A stretch of 53,839 bases of DNA from an uncultured Collinsella sp. (GTDB lineage Bacteria; Actinomycetota; Coriobacteriia; Coriobacteriales; Coriobacteriaceae): positions 1 to 53,839 of the forward strand of contig CAJMHR010000011.1 in assembly GCA_905213265.1 (NCBI GenBank). Reading direction: 5' to 3'. The notes beneath the pieces are model-generated. The model saw only the letters and a list, made by a program, of their open reading frames with translations, was not told where the DNA came from and did no database searches. The stretch's first letter is position 1. Every line of letters begins with the position of its first letter. The position numbers were made by a program, and so were the translations under genes. Positions 28,201 through 36,654 of the stretch are shown in pieces.

Positions 28201-28442
28201 GTCGTATTAAACGTACGTCCATCGGTGAAGCCATGCTGTTTTGCAAGATGGCGGGATCGTTTAGTACGGCAGGATTGGTCGACACGCTTGTTCATGAGCG
28301 CGGGGCCATGTCGGTCTCTCAGATGGCGGAACTGCTGTATGAGCTGTACGGCGTTTCGATTAAAAAACCGGTTATACGTACGCAGATAAAGCAGGTGGGG
28401 GTTCGGTTAGATAGGGAGCGGGATATGCTGTATCCGGAGTAA
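25245..28442 (+). CDS. 1065-aa protein with alpha-CTD-like and sigma-region-4-like domains and the shared C-terminal module
   Basis: Order of parts: an N-terminal winged-helix-like region (1-65); an HhH stretch at about 236-292 (LGLNEPVERRLRMHGIETIE ... LTRIPGMGGGAVSGV) closely like the RNA-polymerase alpha-subunit C-terminal domain; a helix-turn-helix at about 459-491 (LDGATLQEVGDKLSITRERV) that is nearly textbook sigma-70 region 4; and from about 700 onward the module shared with the proteins at 16251-20933 and 34143-35456. Alpha-CTD binds UP-element DNA and sigma region 4 binds the -35 box, so DNA binding is likely; no region 2 is seen, hence it is not a normal sigma factor. The start at 25245 has AGGA five bases upstream. 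It ends the five-gene operon. A role in sensing or occupying promoters is inferred. Confidence 0.75.
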   Translation: MKMEELKATVINVLSSIDDICTLDAISSYVSSCSKGDVAIALVELCQEGRLKIDAEGFTPLGVSAALDEVLLGAPAALGEGLLGAHPPFVDEKVENSSVLADEPAQGANAEISTADETTDSRLSVSLFLDDSFDGLELPARACNRFAEKRIADVRDAVTLLDGLDGEPGLGTGTIGKTRACFFEAARPLSYALSKQQLQALRGIANCQGLSFDSLGLLVALPELAANERNPLVGLDIAALGLNEPVERRLRMHGIETIEKINKLKREGLTRIPGMGGGAVSGVVKALIEYCGRVGENPPMWCAATVEPFDEQSFLGEFDESAIRVVDEVQQRLIADGYNPFGPACVVLLTPEAQRMQKLGSSDEEVIASLASELEASPAAALWRARQLARDIDSVIGSSGAIEGVAVPSGSDWTDAALLAVQNCGGRVEFDVDSRMLRPHLSSLDEWLDAIDARHADALRMRLDGATLQEVGDKLSITRERVRQMCESTLSNRVLLKGDVYQSFVDRYAMTPSQFASITGLSERDYRYLVTVSKIRAANRLPLLDALHDENLPEHVRDAVASLGTVGNELLIGSQRIKLDKESIVDYLLAEHLQECPMDERRLYDLYCSFIAEHDLGSVRRLDPTTARAFGACVDRYDGVMDAHVPSDGDGARRGVRPYHSSRYDFAPLRAAVASLVHLDIECSTAFLMKQPSIAKLLAAFDIRNEYELHYVLTHWCEPIEGVEYSRVPMLTLGSADRDAQIVGVIRDIGPADAVAVSKEYERRYGVKETTFRGSFLNGFERWCHDGLYIVDAVELDAGERSALGAILRRVGTGGRARDIESSFLSAYPQRSNFVLTDTLLAPYGLRLCGGAVIDKSIDTHDYFAQLIAEHEYFCLEFGEFTNEVINDRDFISELRKAERAFSVLEIGPREYLNIAVFESAPHPVGAQMMRAILDAVIDCMEPERPYSVANLKEFGFFDALNDTLLDLGLDDYVCQSIMMQGYVGGRIKRTSIGEAMLFCKMAGSFSTAGLVDTLVHERGAMSVSQMAELLYELYGVSIKKPVIRTQIKQVGVRLDRERDMLYPE

Positions 28443-28567
28443 GTATTGCCAAGCTGTACCGTATAATTCGTCTATGTTGCATATCGCATCATGCGCGTGG
28501 CGATGGATGAATGCAGAGATTTTTGATGCCTTTTAAGTGCAGCACTCTCTAATTACATCGCGAGCGT
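28443..28567. other. Short gap between the operon and the restriction-modification genes
   Basis: 125 bases between the two gene groups, AT-richer than its flanks (AATTCG, TGTTGCATAT). It probably holds the promoter of the restriction-modification genes; no terminator hairpin stands out. Confidence 0.35.
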
Positions 28568-29922
28568 ATGTGTAAAAAACCTGCGAAGAGGAGTCAGTGG
28601 CACGTGGAAACTGCCGAGCATAAAACACTGGGCGAAAGCTTCCTAGAAGGCTTTGAACGGCGTTATTCCGGGCGCATTCTGGAGACGCTTCTGTGTGACC
28701 GCACGACTGGCCGTAATATCATCTGGGCGGATAACGAGTACGAAGCCTTGGGCGATGGCTACATGGGCGACGACGAGATAACCGTCGAGAAGATCACGGG
28801 TCCAAACGTTAATATCATTAAGCCGCGCATCGCGAAGGCCGTTGAACAGCAGTCGTTGCGTACCAAGAGCCGTGCCGAGGTCTTCTCGCCGGCATGGCTG
28901 TGCAATCAGATGAATAACGATTTGGATGAGGTGTGGTTCGGCCGACGCAATGTCTTCAATACCGAGGTCGTTGCGGACAATGGCGACAAGACGTGGACAA
29001 TCACCAATGAACCGATCGCATTCCCCAAGTCGAAGGGGTGCGGCTGGCATGCCTATGTTGAGGCTCCGCGGCTTGAAATTACGTGCGGCGAGGCGCCTTT
29101 CGTGTGCTCTCGCTACGACGCCGTGACGGGCGACGAGATACTCGTAGGTGAGCGCGTAGGCTTCCTAGACCGCAAGCTTCGCGTCGTGACCGAGAAGACC
29201 AAGACGCGCAAGGAGTGGGTGCGCCGCGCCCTCGACGCGCTGCGCGCGACGTACGGCTTCGAGTACCAAGGCGACAACCTGCTCATCGCCCGCATCAACG
29301 TGCTCGAGACATTCGCCGAGTATCTTCGCGATCGCTGGGGGTCGGACTCCGAGCCCGACGAACTCGAGCAGGCGGCATGGATTGTTTCTTGGAACTTTTG
29401 GCAGATGAACGGCCTTACCGACGCCGTGCCTACCAACAAGACGGACGTGGACGTCGTTTCGACGCTCGGAACACTCGAGGAGTCGGAGCCAGTGCAGCAG
29501 TCGCTGTTCGATTTGTTCGACGATGTGTTCCTCGACGAGGCAAGCGAAGAGACCGGAGAAGGGGCGGCAAAGGAAACGGTTCCCCTGTGTGTGATATACG
29601 ACTGGCAGAACGGCGAGCCCTTTGAGTTCGCCACATTGAAGGGTAAGGCAACAACAATGAGAAAAAAGTTCTATGCAGTGATTGGAAACCCCCCGTATCA
29701 GGAAAGTAGAGATACGACGAAGGACATGCCTGTCTATAACACTTTTATGGACGCAGCGTATGGAGTTGGTGAGCGAGTTGAGTTAATTACTCCTGCCCGT
29801 TTCTTATTTAACGCTGGTGCTACGCCCAAACCGTGGAACAGGAAAATGCTCGAAGATAGACACTTCAAGGTCCTAAGCTATCAACCGGATAGCTCAGCGG
29901 TATTCAGCGGCACAAGTATCAA

Positions 29923-29931
29923 GGGGGGGGG
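29923..29931 (+). repeat. Poly-G tract (nine Gs) in the methyltransferase gene
   Basis: Nine consecutive Gs within the reading frame. Eight would keep the frame open; nine cause a stop seven codons later. Homopolymeric tracts of this length are classic sites of slipped-strand phase variation in restriction-modification genes. Confidence 0.8.
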
Positions 29932-30433
29932 TTGCTGTTCATTATCGCAATGAAAATGAAATACACGAGCCGATTGGCACGTTCACCTCATATCCAGAGC
30001 TGAACTCCATTGCGCAAAAGATACGTGGGCATCGCTTCAGTGATTTTGGGCAGATAATGTACCCATATTCAACGTACACATTGTCCGAAAAGCTCTGGGA
30101 TGACTTTCCCGAGAAAAAGAGTGAAGTTGAGTATATTGCTAGGCATCGTAATGACCTAACGAAAGAGCAGAAGCAGGGCAAGCTGAGTAATCTGCGAATC
30201 ATTACTACAAACATCTTCGATCTACTCTCTGAGCACTATTGGGGAGAGGATCTTTTCTTTGATGAAAAGCCTGACAATGGGGCTTATGCGTGTCTGCTTG
30301 GCAGACAAAACAACGAGCGCCGCTTTAAATACATCAAATCGTGTTATATCGATCTTGGCGGGAATTATGACAAATGGAAAGTAGTAATTCCTAAATCCAA
30401 TGGTTCTGGTGCCATTGGCGAGGTGCTGTCGAC

Positions 30434-30463
30434 ACCCCTAATTGGGGAACCCCTAATTGGGTA
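30434..30463 (+). repeat. 15-bp tandem repeat inside the methyltransferase frame
   Basis: Two adjacent 15-bp units, ACCCCTAATTGGGGA and ACCCCTAATTGGGTA, encode PLIGE-PLIGY. Being a multiple of three, copy-number change would alter the protein by five residues without a frameshift. Located in the presumed target-recognition half. Confidence 0.65.
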
Positions 30464-30754
30464 TACACAATCATTCCTTGGTATAGGAGCCTTTAATACT
30501 GAGGAAGAGGCCCAGAATTGCATGAAATACATCAAGTCTAAATTCGCCCGCGCACTTCTAGGCATTTTAAAAATCACACAAGATAATCCACCAGAGAAAT
30601 GGAAGTATGTCCCTCTGCAGGACTTTACTCCTGCTTCCGACATCGACTGGTCGCAGCCCGTTGCCGACATCGACCGACAGCTCTATGCAAAGTATGGCCT
30701 CGATGACGATGAGATCTCCTTCATCGAATCCCATGTGAAGGAGATGGACTAGCT

Positions 30755-33700
30755 ATGCCGAGCGTCGACATCTCCCAGATCATCGAGACCACCGCGCCCG
30801 CGGTGCCGCAGATCTATGCCTACACCACGCCCGAGATTGCCCGTCACAACGGCTGGACCAAGATCGGCTACACCGAGCAGGACGTGCGCGAGCGCATCAA
30901 GCAGCAGACGCACACCGCCGACGTGCAGTGGCACCTGGAGTGGAGCGGCAACGCCACGTGGGAGCACCGCGCGGGCACGTTCCACGACACCGACTTCCAC
31001 GCATATCTCGAGAAGCAGGGCATCGAGCGCGAACCCAAGAAGGAATGGTTCAAGATCAGCGGCGAGGAGTCGCACCAGCAGTTCTACCGTTTTCGCGACA
31101 CCGACGGCGTGCTGGACACACCCGGCGCCGCTTCGTATATCTTGCGCGCCGAGCAGGAGCAGGCTGTCGAGCAGACGAGTGCCTATGCCCGCGCCCATTG
31201 GAACGAGGACGGCGCGAGTGGCGGCGAATTCCTGTGGAACGCTAAGCCTCGCTTTGGCAAGACGCTCACCGCTTACGACCTGTGCCGCAGCATCGGCGCG
31301 CAGAAGGTGCTCATCGTCACCAACCGCCCCGCCATCGCCAATTCTTGGTACGACGACTACGCGAAGTTTGTTGGGGTAGAGGGCGGCTACCGCTTCATCA
31401 GCGGCGTGGACGCCCTGGCCGGCAAGCCCTACTGCCTCAGCCGCGAGGAATACCTGCGTGCCATCCGCAACGACCCGGAGGGCCCCAAGGGGTTCATCGA
31501 GTTCGTGAGCCTTCAGGACCTCAAGGGCTCCATCCGTTTCGGCGGCGTATACCAGAAGCTCGACGAGGTGGCCGACCTCACCTGGGACGTGCTCATCATC
31601 GACGAGGCACACGAGGGCGTGGACACCTTCAAGACCGACGTGGCGTTCGACCACATCAAGCGCCGCTTCACGCTGCACCTCTCCGGCACGCCCTTCAAGG
31701 CCATCGCAAACGAGAAGTTCGCCGACGACGCCATCTACAATTGGACCTATGCCGACGAGCAGCAGGCCAAGCGCGACTGGCCTGCCGACTCCGAGCAGCC
31801 GAACCCCTACGCCAACCTCCCCAAGCTCAACCTGCTCACCTACCAGATGAGCGACATCGTCGAGCGGGAGGCCCGCGGCGGCATGGAGATCGACGGCGAG
31901 CAGACCGAGTTCGCCTTCGACCTCAACGAGTTCTTCTCGACCAAGCAGAACGGCGGCTTTGTGCATGACGCCGACGTGGACAAGTTCCTCGACGCGCTCA
32001 CCACGCAGGAGAAGTTCCCGTTCTCGACACCCGGGCTGCGAGACGAGCTGCGCCATACGTTCTGGATGCTCAACCGCGTCGACTCCGCCCGCGCGCTCGC
32101 CAAGAAGTTGCAGGCCCATCCTGTTTTCAAGGACTACGAGGTGGTTCTCGCTGCCGGCGACGGCAAGATCGACGCCGACGACGAGAACGAGAAGTCGCTC
32201 GACAAGGTGCGCCGCGCGATCAAGGACCACGACAGGACCATCACCCTTTCGGTCGGCCAGCTCACCACGGGCGTGACCGTGCCGGAGTGGACCGCCGTGC
32301 TCATGCTCTCGAACATGGCGAGCCCCGCACTGTACATGCAGGCGGCCTTCCGCAGCCAGAACCCGTGCCTGTTCGACCTGGGCGGCGGCAACTACGCGCG
32401 CAAGGAGAACGCCTACGTCTTCGACTTCGACCCGGCGCGCACACTCACCATCTTCGAGCAGTTCGCCAACGACCTGTACGGCGAGACCGCGCGCGGCGGC
32501 GGCGACGTGGAGACGCGCGAGCGCCATATCCGCCAGCTGCTGAACTTCTTCCCCGTCTACGGCGAGGACGATGAGGGCCAGATGGTCGAGCTCGATGCCG
32601 AGCAGGTGCTCAGCGTGCCGAGGCGCATCCACGCCCGCGAGGTGGTCAAGCGTGGCTTCATGAGCAACTTCCTGTTCCAGAACATCGCGAGCGTCTTCCA
32701 CGCGCCGGCAGAGGTCGTGGAGATCATCCAGCGCTTCGATCCCTACGAGCAGGGCAAGGCGCAGAACGTTGAGAAGAATAAGGTCGAGATCGACGAAGGA
32801 ACGGCCGATGAACTCTCCATCAACGACGAGGGCGAGGTGGAGATTCCCGACGAGCAGGTCGTAGGCAAGGCGGCGGACATCTTTGGGCCGAAGGTCTACG
32901 GCGATGTCGTCGTTGAGTTCTCGGGCCAGGTCGAAGATATCGCGAAGGCACACGCAGCCGATGACGACGACAGGGCGATGCTCGACAACCTCAAGGAGGC
33001 CTTCAAACAGAGCGTGACCGCGCCTCTGGTTCAGGCCGCCAAGGAGAGCTATGGCAGCGAGCTCAAACCGCGCCAGCAACAGCAGATCGAGCGCAAGGTC
33101 CAGGCAGACGCCGACATCCAGCTCAACCGCCAGGTCGGCGACTACCAGATCCAGGCGCGCCGCATCGAGCAGTCGCGCAAGGACGAGCTCAAGGCGGCGA
33201 CAAGCGAGGCCGAGCGCGCCGAGGTGAACCAACGGCATGACGAGCAGAAGGCCGAGGCGTTCCATACGCTCACCCAGAAGCTCGAGGACTCCCGCGAGGA
33301 GCTCGTGCAGAGCGCCGGCGAGACCGTGGTGCGCGAGGTGGAGACAACGAAGAAGGAGGAAGAGAAGCAGGGCATCGAGGACAAGGTGCGCGCCCACCTG
33401 CGCGGCTTCTCGCGCACCATCCCGTCGTTCCTCATGGCCTACGGCGAGCAGGGCACGACGCTCGCGAACTTCGACACGGTGATTCCCGCCGACGTCTTCC
33501 GGGACGTCACGAGCATCACCGTTGACGAGTTCCGCTTTTTGCGCGACGGCGGCGACTACACCGATGGCGAGACCGGCGAGGTAAAGTGCTTCGTCGGGCA
33601 CCTCTTCGACGAGGTTGTGTTCAACGACTCCGTGAGCGAGTTCATCAAGCTGCGCGAGCGCCTGGCCAATTACTTCGACGGGTCCCAGACGGAGGATATC

Positions 33701-34138
33701 TTCGACTACGTGCCGCCTCAGAAGACCAACCAGATCTTCACGCCGCGCCGCGTCGTGATCGAGATGGTGGACCTCTTCGAAAGGGAGAACCCGGGCTGTT
33801 TCGACGACCCGAGCCACACCTTCGCCGACCTGTACATGAAGTCGGGCCTCTACATCACCGAGATCATCAAGCGCTTGTACCGAAGCGAGGGCATGAAGGC
33901 CGCCTTCCCGGACGACCGCGAGCGGCTGGATCACATCCTGGAGCACCAGGTGTTCGGCATCGCGCCCACCAAGATAATTTACGAGATCGCCACGCACTTC
34001 ATCCTGGGTTTCCACGACGAGGTCGGCCAGGGATGTGACTCGAACTTCGAGCTCGCGGACTCCGCGGAGCTTGCCAAGGAGGGTACGCTGGACGCCTACG
34101 TCGAGCGTGTCTTCGGGCCTAAGATGGGCGAGGCATAG
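30755..34138 (+). CDS. Restriction helicase with GIY-YIG/T5orf172-like N-terminus and methyltransferase-like C-terminus
   Basis: An 1127-aa protein, partner of the methyltransferase before it (two-base gap). N-terminus, about 20-115: IYAYTTPEIARHNGWTKIGY with a following RIKQQ helix, the GIY-YIG/T5orf172 pattern. Superfamily-2 helicase: KPRFGKT Walker A (about 165), LIIDEAHEG (about 281), LHLSGTPFK, and a second lobe with a GQLTTGVTVPEW segment and QAAFRSQNP. Then a long charged helical region (about 690-900). C-terminus (about 993-1110): QIFTPRRVVIEMVDLF, FADLYMKSGLYITEI, VFGIAP, an N6-methyltransferase-like fold with motif X and a modified motif I but no NPPY. It probably cuts or translocates unmodified DNA together with the upstream protein. 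GC content is even and high, unlike the AT-rich part of its neighbour. Confidence 0.8.
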   Translation: MPSVDISQIIETTAPAVPQIYAYTTPEIARHNGWTKIGYTEQDVRERIKQQTHTADVQWHLEWSGNATWEHRAGTFHDTDFHAYLEKQGIEREPKKEWFKISGEESHQQFYRFRDTDGVLDTPGAASYILRAEQEQAVEQTSAYARAHWNEDGASGGEFLWNAKPRFGKTLTAYDLCRSIGAQKVLIVTNRPAIANSWYDDYAKFVGVEGGYRFISGVDALAGKPYCLSREEYLRAIRNDPEGPKGFIEFVSLQDLKGSIRFGGVYQKLDEVADLTWDVLIIDEAHEGVDTFKTDVAFDHIKRRFTLHLSGTPFKAIANEKFADDAIYNWTYADEQQAKRDWPADSEQPNPYANLPKLNLLTYQMSDIVEREARGGMEIDGEQTEFAFDLNEFFSTKQNGGFVHDADVDKFLDALTTQEKFPFSTPGLRDELRHTFWMLNRVDSARALAKKLQAHPVFKDYEVVLAAGDGKIDADDENEKSLDKVRRAIKDHDRTITLSVGQLTTGVTVPEWTAVLMLSNMASPALYMQAAFRSQNPCLFDLGGGNYARKENAYVFDFDPARTLTIFEQFANDLYGETARGGGDVETRERHIRQLLNFFPVYGEDDEGQMVELDAEQVLSVPRRIHAREVVKRGFMSNFLFQNIASVFHAPAEVVEIIQRFDPYEQGKAQNVEKNKVEIDEGTADELSINDEGEVEIPDEQVVGKAADIFGPKVYGDVVVEFSGQVEDIAKAHAADDDDRAMLDNLKEAFKQSVTAPLVQAAKESYGSELKPRQQQQIERKVQADADIQLNRQVGDYQIQARRIEQSRKDELKAATSEAERAEVNQRHDEQKAEAFHTLTQKLEDSREELVQSAGETVVREVETTKKEEEKQGIEDKVRAHLRGFSRTIPSFLMAYGEQGTTLANFDTVIPADVFRDVTSITVDEFRFLRDGGDYTDGETGEVKCFVGHLFDEVVFNDSVSEFIKLRERLANYFDGSQTEDIFDYVPPQKTNQIFTPRRVVIEMVDLFERENPGCFDDPSHTFADLYMKSGLYITEIIKRLYRSEGMKAAFPDDRERLDHILEHQVFGIAPTKIIYEIATHFILGFHDEVGQGCDSNFELADSAELAKEGTLDAYVERVFGPKMGEA

Positions 34139-34142
34139 GCAC

Positions 34143-35456
34143 GTGGCAGACGTAGTCGACAGCCAACGGGATGGGCGTGCGGAGGCTGCGCGAGCGGCGG
34201 TGAGTGCGGCGCGGCGTGAGGATGCCGAACTGTGCGCCCGCCTGGTCTTTCGCGTCTCGCGCAATGAGCTAAGGCGCGCGGGGATCACCACGCCCGCCGT
34301 GCTCTATGACGAGCTGAAGCAAGTCTTTTGGAATGCTGACGAAGGCGTCACTCTGGGGGACCACCTTTCTGTCGGATTCGGCGTGGTTGATCGCCGTCGC
34401 CAGGTGCGCACCTTTGCTGAGCGTCATGCGGGTGAACCCAAAAACGTTCTAGCGAAGGCCTACGAGCGCGAATATGGCTTTAGCGCCGGTGTCGCCGCGA
34501 TATGGCTCGACCTGTTCGCCGAGCCTGCGGACGTGAGCGTCTCGGAGTGGCTTGGTGTCAAGTCTATTGAGCACCCGGCGGATGTGCCGGTCTCTTGCTC
34601 GGAGGCGCCTGGGAGGGACAACGTCGAATGTAAGGCGCTCACCCTTGAGGACTTCCTCGCTCGGGAGCTTGCCGACCAGATTTGTGACGCGGGTCTTGTT
34701 CGCCGACGTTTTGCTTTTGAGTTTCCCGGCGAGCAGCCCGAGACGCTCGATCGCGGTATCGATGCCGCGGGCTACTACGAGGACCATGGCCTGCTTTTCC
34801 AAGAAGGGGACGCCCCGAACGGCCACTTCACGCGGCTATTGGCGGCGCATCCGTCCTTTGCGAAAGGCGAAACCGGGTTTGAGAATGCCGTGTGGCAACA
34901 TCCTGCCTTCCGTCACGTGCTGCGCCAGGCGCTTTCGGACCATCGCGTGCTTGCCTACGAAGACGACAGCTACATTTCGTTCACGCGGCTGCACGACGTG
35001 CTGGGCATGCGCATGGCCGATGTCGAGTCGTACGCGTCCACGGTTTGTATTGATGCGCGCGAGGGAGAGCCCTTCACCATAGCGAGCTTGCGTGCGAGCG
35101 GCACGACTGTGCACCCGTTGTACGGGTTGGATATGCCCGATGACTTTTTCGAGGGGCTGCTCGACGTGGCCGGGCTATTTCGGAGCTGCACGCTTGCCGG
35201 CATTAAAGTGTTTGTTGTCGGCGGCGAGGGACGCTTCTCTGCCGCCGACCTTATTGAGTGGGTTGTTGCACGCCATGAGGGAATCGAACGTGACGATTTG
35301 CCGCGTCTGCTTGCGAGCGACTTTGGCATAGCCTGTCCGGCGCCGCTCCTGACGACGACCGTTCATAATTCCGATGTCTACTACGATGACATCGGAGACG
35401 CATACTATTCATCCATGGAAGCATGGAAAAGGGAGGCACGCAATGAGCTTGCTTGA
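34143..35456 (+). CDS. 437-aa homologue of the C-terminal module of the large proteins
   Basis: Function unknown. The protein corresponds only to the last 380 or so residues of the 1560-aa protein (16251-20933) and of the 1065-aa protein (25245-28442). Matches by eye include FTRLLAAHPSFAKGETGFEN, a HPAFRHVLRQAL segment, DDSYISFTRLHDVLGM, an FTIASLRASG stretch and GEGRFSAADLIEWVV. It lacks the winged helix, alpha-CTD-like and sigma-4-like parts. The start is taken as GTG 34143, four bases after the helicase stop; the upstream in-frame ATG would lie inside the helicase gene. The 3' end overlaps the ParB-like gene by 14 bases. It may be a naturally short form, or what is left after the restriction-modification genes were inserted into a longer ancestor. 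Confidence 0.65.
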   Translation: MADVVDSQRDGRAEAARAAVSAARREDAELCARLVFRVSRNELRRAGITTPAVLYDELKQVFWNADEGVTLGDHLSVGFGVVDRRRQVRTFAERHAGEPKNVLAKAYEREYGFSAGVAAIWLDLFAEPADVSVSEWLGVKSIEHPADVPVSCSEAPGRDNVECKALTLEDFLARELADQICDAGLVRRRFAFEFPGEQPETLDRGIDAAGYYEDHGLLFQEGDAPNGHFTRLLAAHPSFAKGETGFENAVWQHPAFRHVLRQALSDHRVLAYEDDSYISFTRLHDVLGMRMADVESYASTVCIDAREGEPFTIASLRASGTTVHPLYGLDMPDDFFEGLLDVAGLFRSCTLAGIKVFVVGGEGRFSAADLIEWVVARHEGIERDDLPRLLASDFGIACPAPLLTTTVHNSDVYYDDIGDAYYSSMEAWKREARNELA

Positions 35457-36654
35457 GGAAGGAATCGCAACCGGCAACGTTCTGCCGACGGGACGCAAAG
35501 AAAAGCACTCCATCGACAACGTGACGCGCGACTTCGACATCTACCGCATCAAGTGCGACCTGCTGTTCTACAACGACCAGAACGACCGCATCGCAACGTG
35601 GGTAAGCGAGTACAACGCCGCGCAGGATGCGGATCTGCTTGCGCTTGGTCGCGAAGAGTATAACGGGGCCATCGAGGGCTTTATCGTCGAGAGCAACCCC
35701 GGGGCGCTTAAGAAGACCGAGAAGAGCATTGCGCTCCGCGGTCAGCTGAGGCCGGGCATCGTGCTTAACGACGGCCGCGTCATTGACGGCAACCGCCGCC
35801 TGACGTGCATTCGTCGCCTTGCGCGCCAAAACAACGAGGCCGGCTGGTTCGAGGCAGCCGTCATCGACGATGCCACCGGCAGCGACCCCAAGCGCATCAA
35901 GCTGCTGGAGCTCGCCATTCAAATTGGCGAGGAGGAAAAGGTCGCCTATGATCCCGTCGATCGTCTTGTCGGCGTGTACCGCGACGTGGTTAAGAACCAC
36001 CTGATCACTCCGGCCGAGTACGGAACCGCGACGGGCATGACCGAAGCCGAGGTCAAGAAGCTCGTCGACCGCGCCCAGTTCATGGAGGAGTTTCTCGAGT
36101 TCTGCCAAGCTCCCGAGCAATACCATCTCGCCCGCGCCCTTAAGGTCGACGGCCCCTTGGGCGAATTCGGCCGTGTCCTGAAGAAGTATGGCAACAAGCG
36201 CGACCAGCAATTTGTTAAGCGCGCGATGTTCTCGAATATGGTCGTGCAGCCCGAGGGCGATATTACTCGCTATGTCAGAGACTTTGGAAACGTGGCGGGC
36301 ACCCCTGCCGAGGCGGATTTTAAGGCCGCCGAGCAGCAGGCGATGTCTGAGTTGCTCGAGAAGATGGGGCCCGGTCCCCTTACTCGCGAAAAGGTGAGTG
36401 AGCTTCGCGCGGACCGAGATCTGGTCGATAGCTTCTCGCGTGCGGGCGATAGGGCTCGAGAGGTTGTGCGCCGCTCCAAGCTTATGGATACTCCGGCTAA
36501 GAAGTCTGCCGAGTGCCTCTCCGATCTTAATAAGATCCTTCCCGAGATGCTCGACGTACTGAATGCAATCGAACTTTCGAAAGTGCGCGCTAACCTTGTT
36601 GCCGTGAGGAATAAGGCCGATGAGCTGATCGGTGAAATCGATGACCGCTCCTAG
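35443..36654 (+). CDS. ParB-like (ParB/Srx fold) protein, copy B
   Basis: A 403-aa paralogue of the protein at 20946-22178, aligning along its whole length. The ParB-like core reads KSIALRGQLRPGIVLNDG then IDGNRRLTCIRRL (about 115), the same position as in copy A. Other shared blocks are YNDQNDRIATWVSEY, IEGFIVESN, EEEKVAYDPVDRLVGVY and EFLEFCQAPEQYHLARALK. A GGGAGG site upstream of ATG 35443 fixes the start and removes a 69-base upstream extension. It overlaps the gene before by 14 bases and the gene after by 14 bases, so translation of the three is probably coupled. Role inferred to match copy A: a DNA-loading or switch partner of the SNF2 motor. Confidence 0.75.
   Translation: MSLLEEGIATGNVLPTGRKEKHSIDNVTRDFDIYRIKCDLLFYNDQNDRIATWVSEYNAAQDADLLALGREEYNGAIEGFIVESNPGALKKTEKSIALRGQLRPGIVLNDGRVIDGNRRLTCIRRLARQNNEAGWFEAAVIDDATGSDPKRIKLLELAIQIGEEEKVAYDPVDRLVGVYRDVVKNHLITPAEYGTATGMTEAEVKKLVDRAQFMEEFLEFCQAPEQYHLARALKVDGPLGEFGRVLKKYGNKRDQQFVKRAMFSNMVVQPEGDITRYVRDFGNVAGTPAEADFKAAEQQAMSELLEKMGPGPLTREKVSELRADRDLVDSFSRAGDRAREVVRRSKLMDTPAKKSAECLSDLNKILPEMLDVLNAIELSKVRANLVAVRNKADELIGEIDDRS

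Larger units (their letters stand above)
28568..30752 (+). pseudogene. Eco57I-type DNA methyltransferase/restriction protein, frameshifted at a nine-G tract
   Basis: Two reading frames that together make one protein of about 727 aa. The first part (28568-29953) has a SRAEVFSPAWLCNQMNN segment, LEITCGEAPFVCSRYD (motif I-like), GFLDRKLRVV, and GNPPYQE (about 373), the adenine-methylation motif IV. After the tract at 29923-29931 the frame stops at 29953; removing one G restores I-K-G-G-V-A-V-H-Y-R-N and the sequence then reads open to 30752, two bases before the helicase gene. The second part would be the target-recognition half. In the sequence as given the full protein cannot be made; slippage could switch it back on. 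A GTG at 28604 with AGGAG upstream is an alternative start. From about 29650 to 30600 base composition becomes much more AT-rich than on either side. Confidence 0.8.

Noticed and set aside
30749..34291. A 1180-codon open frame on the minus strand opposite the restriction helicase
   Set aside because: It is antisense to a gene with clear helicase motifs; its Leu/Val/Arg/His-rich composition is that expected of a mirrored GC-rich frame, with no domain recognised.
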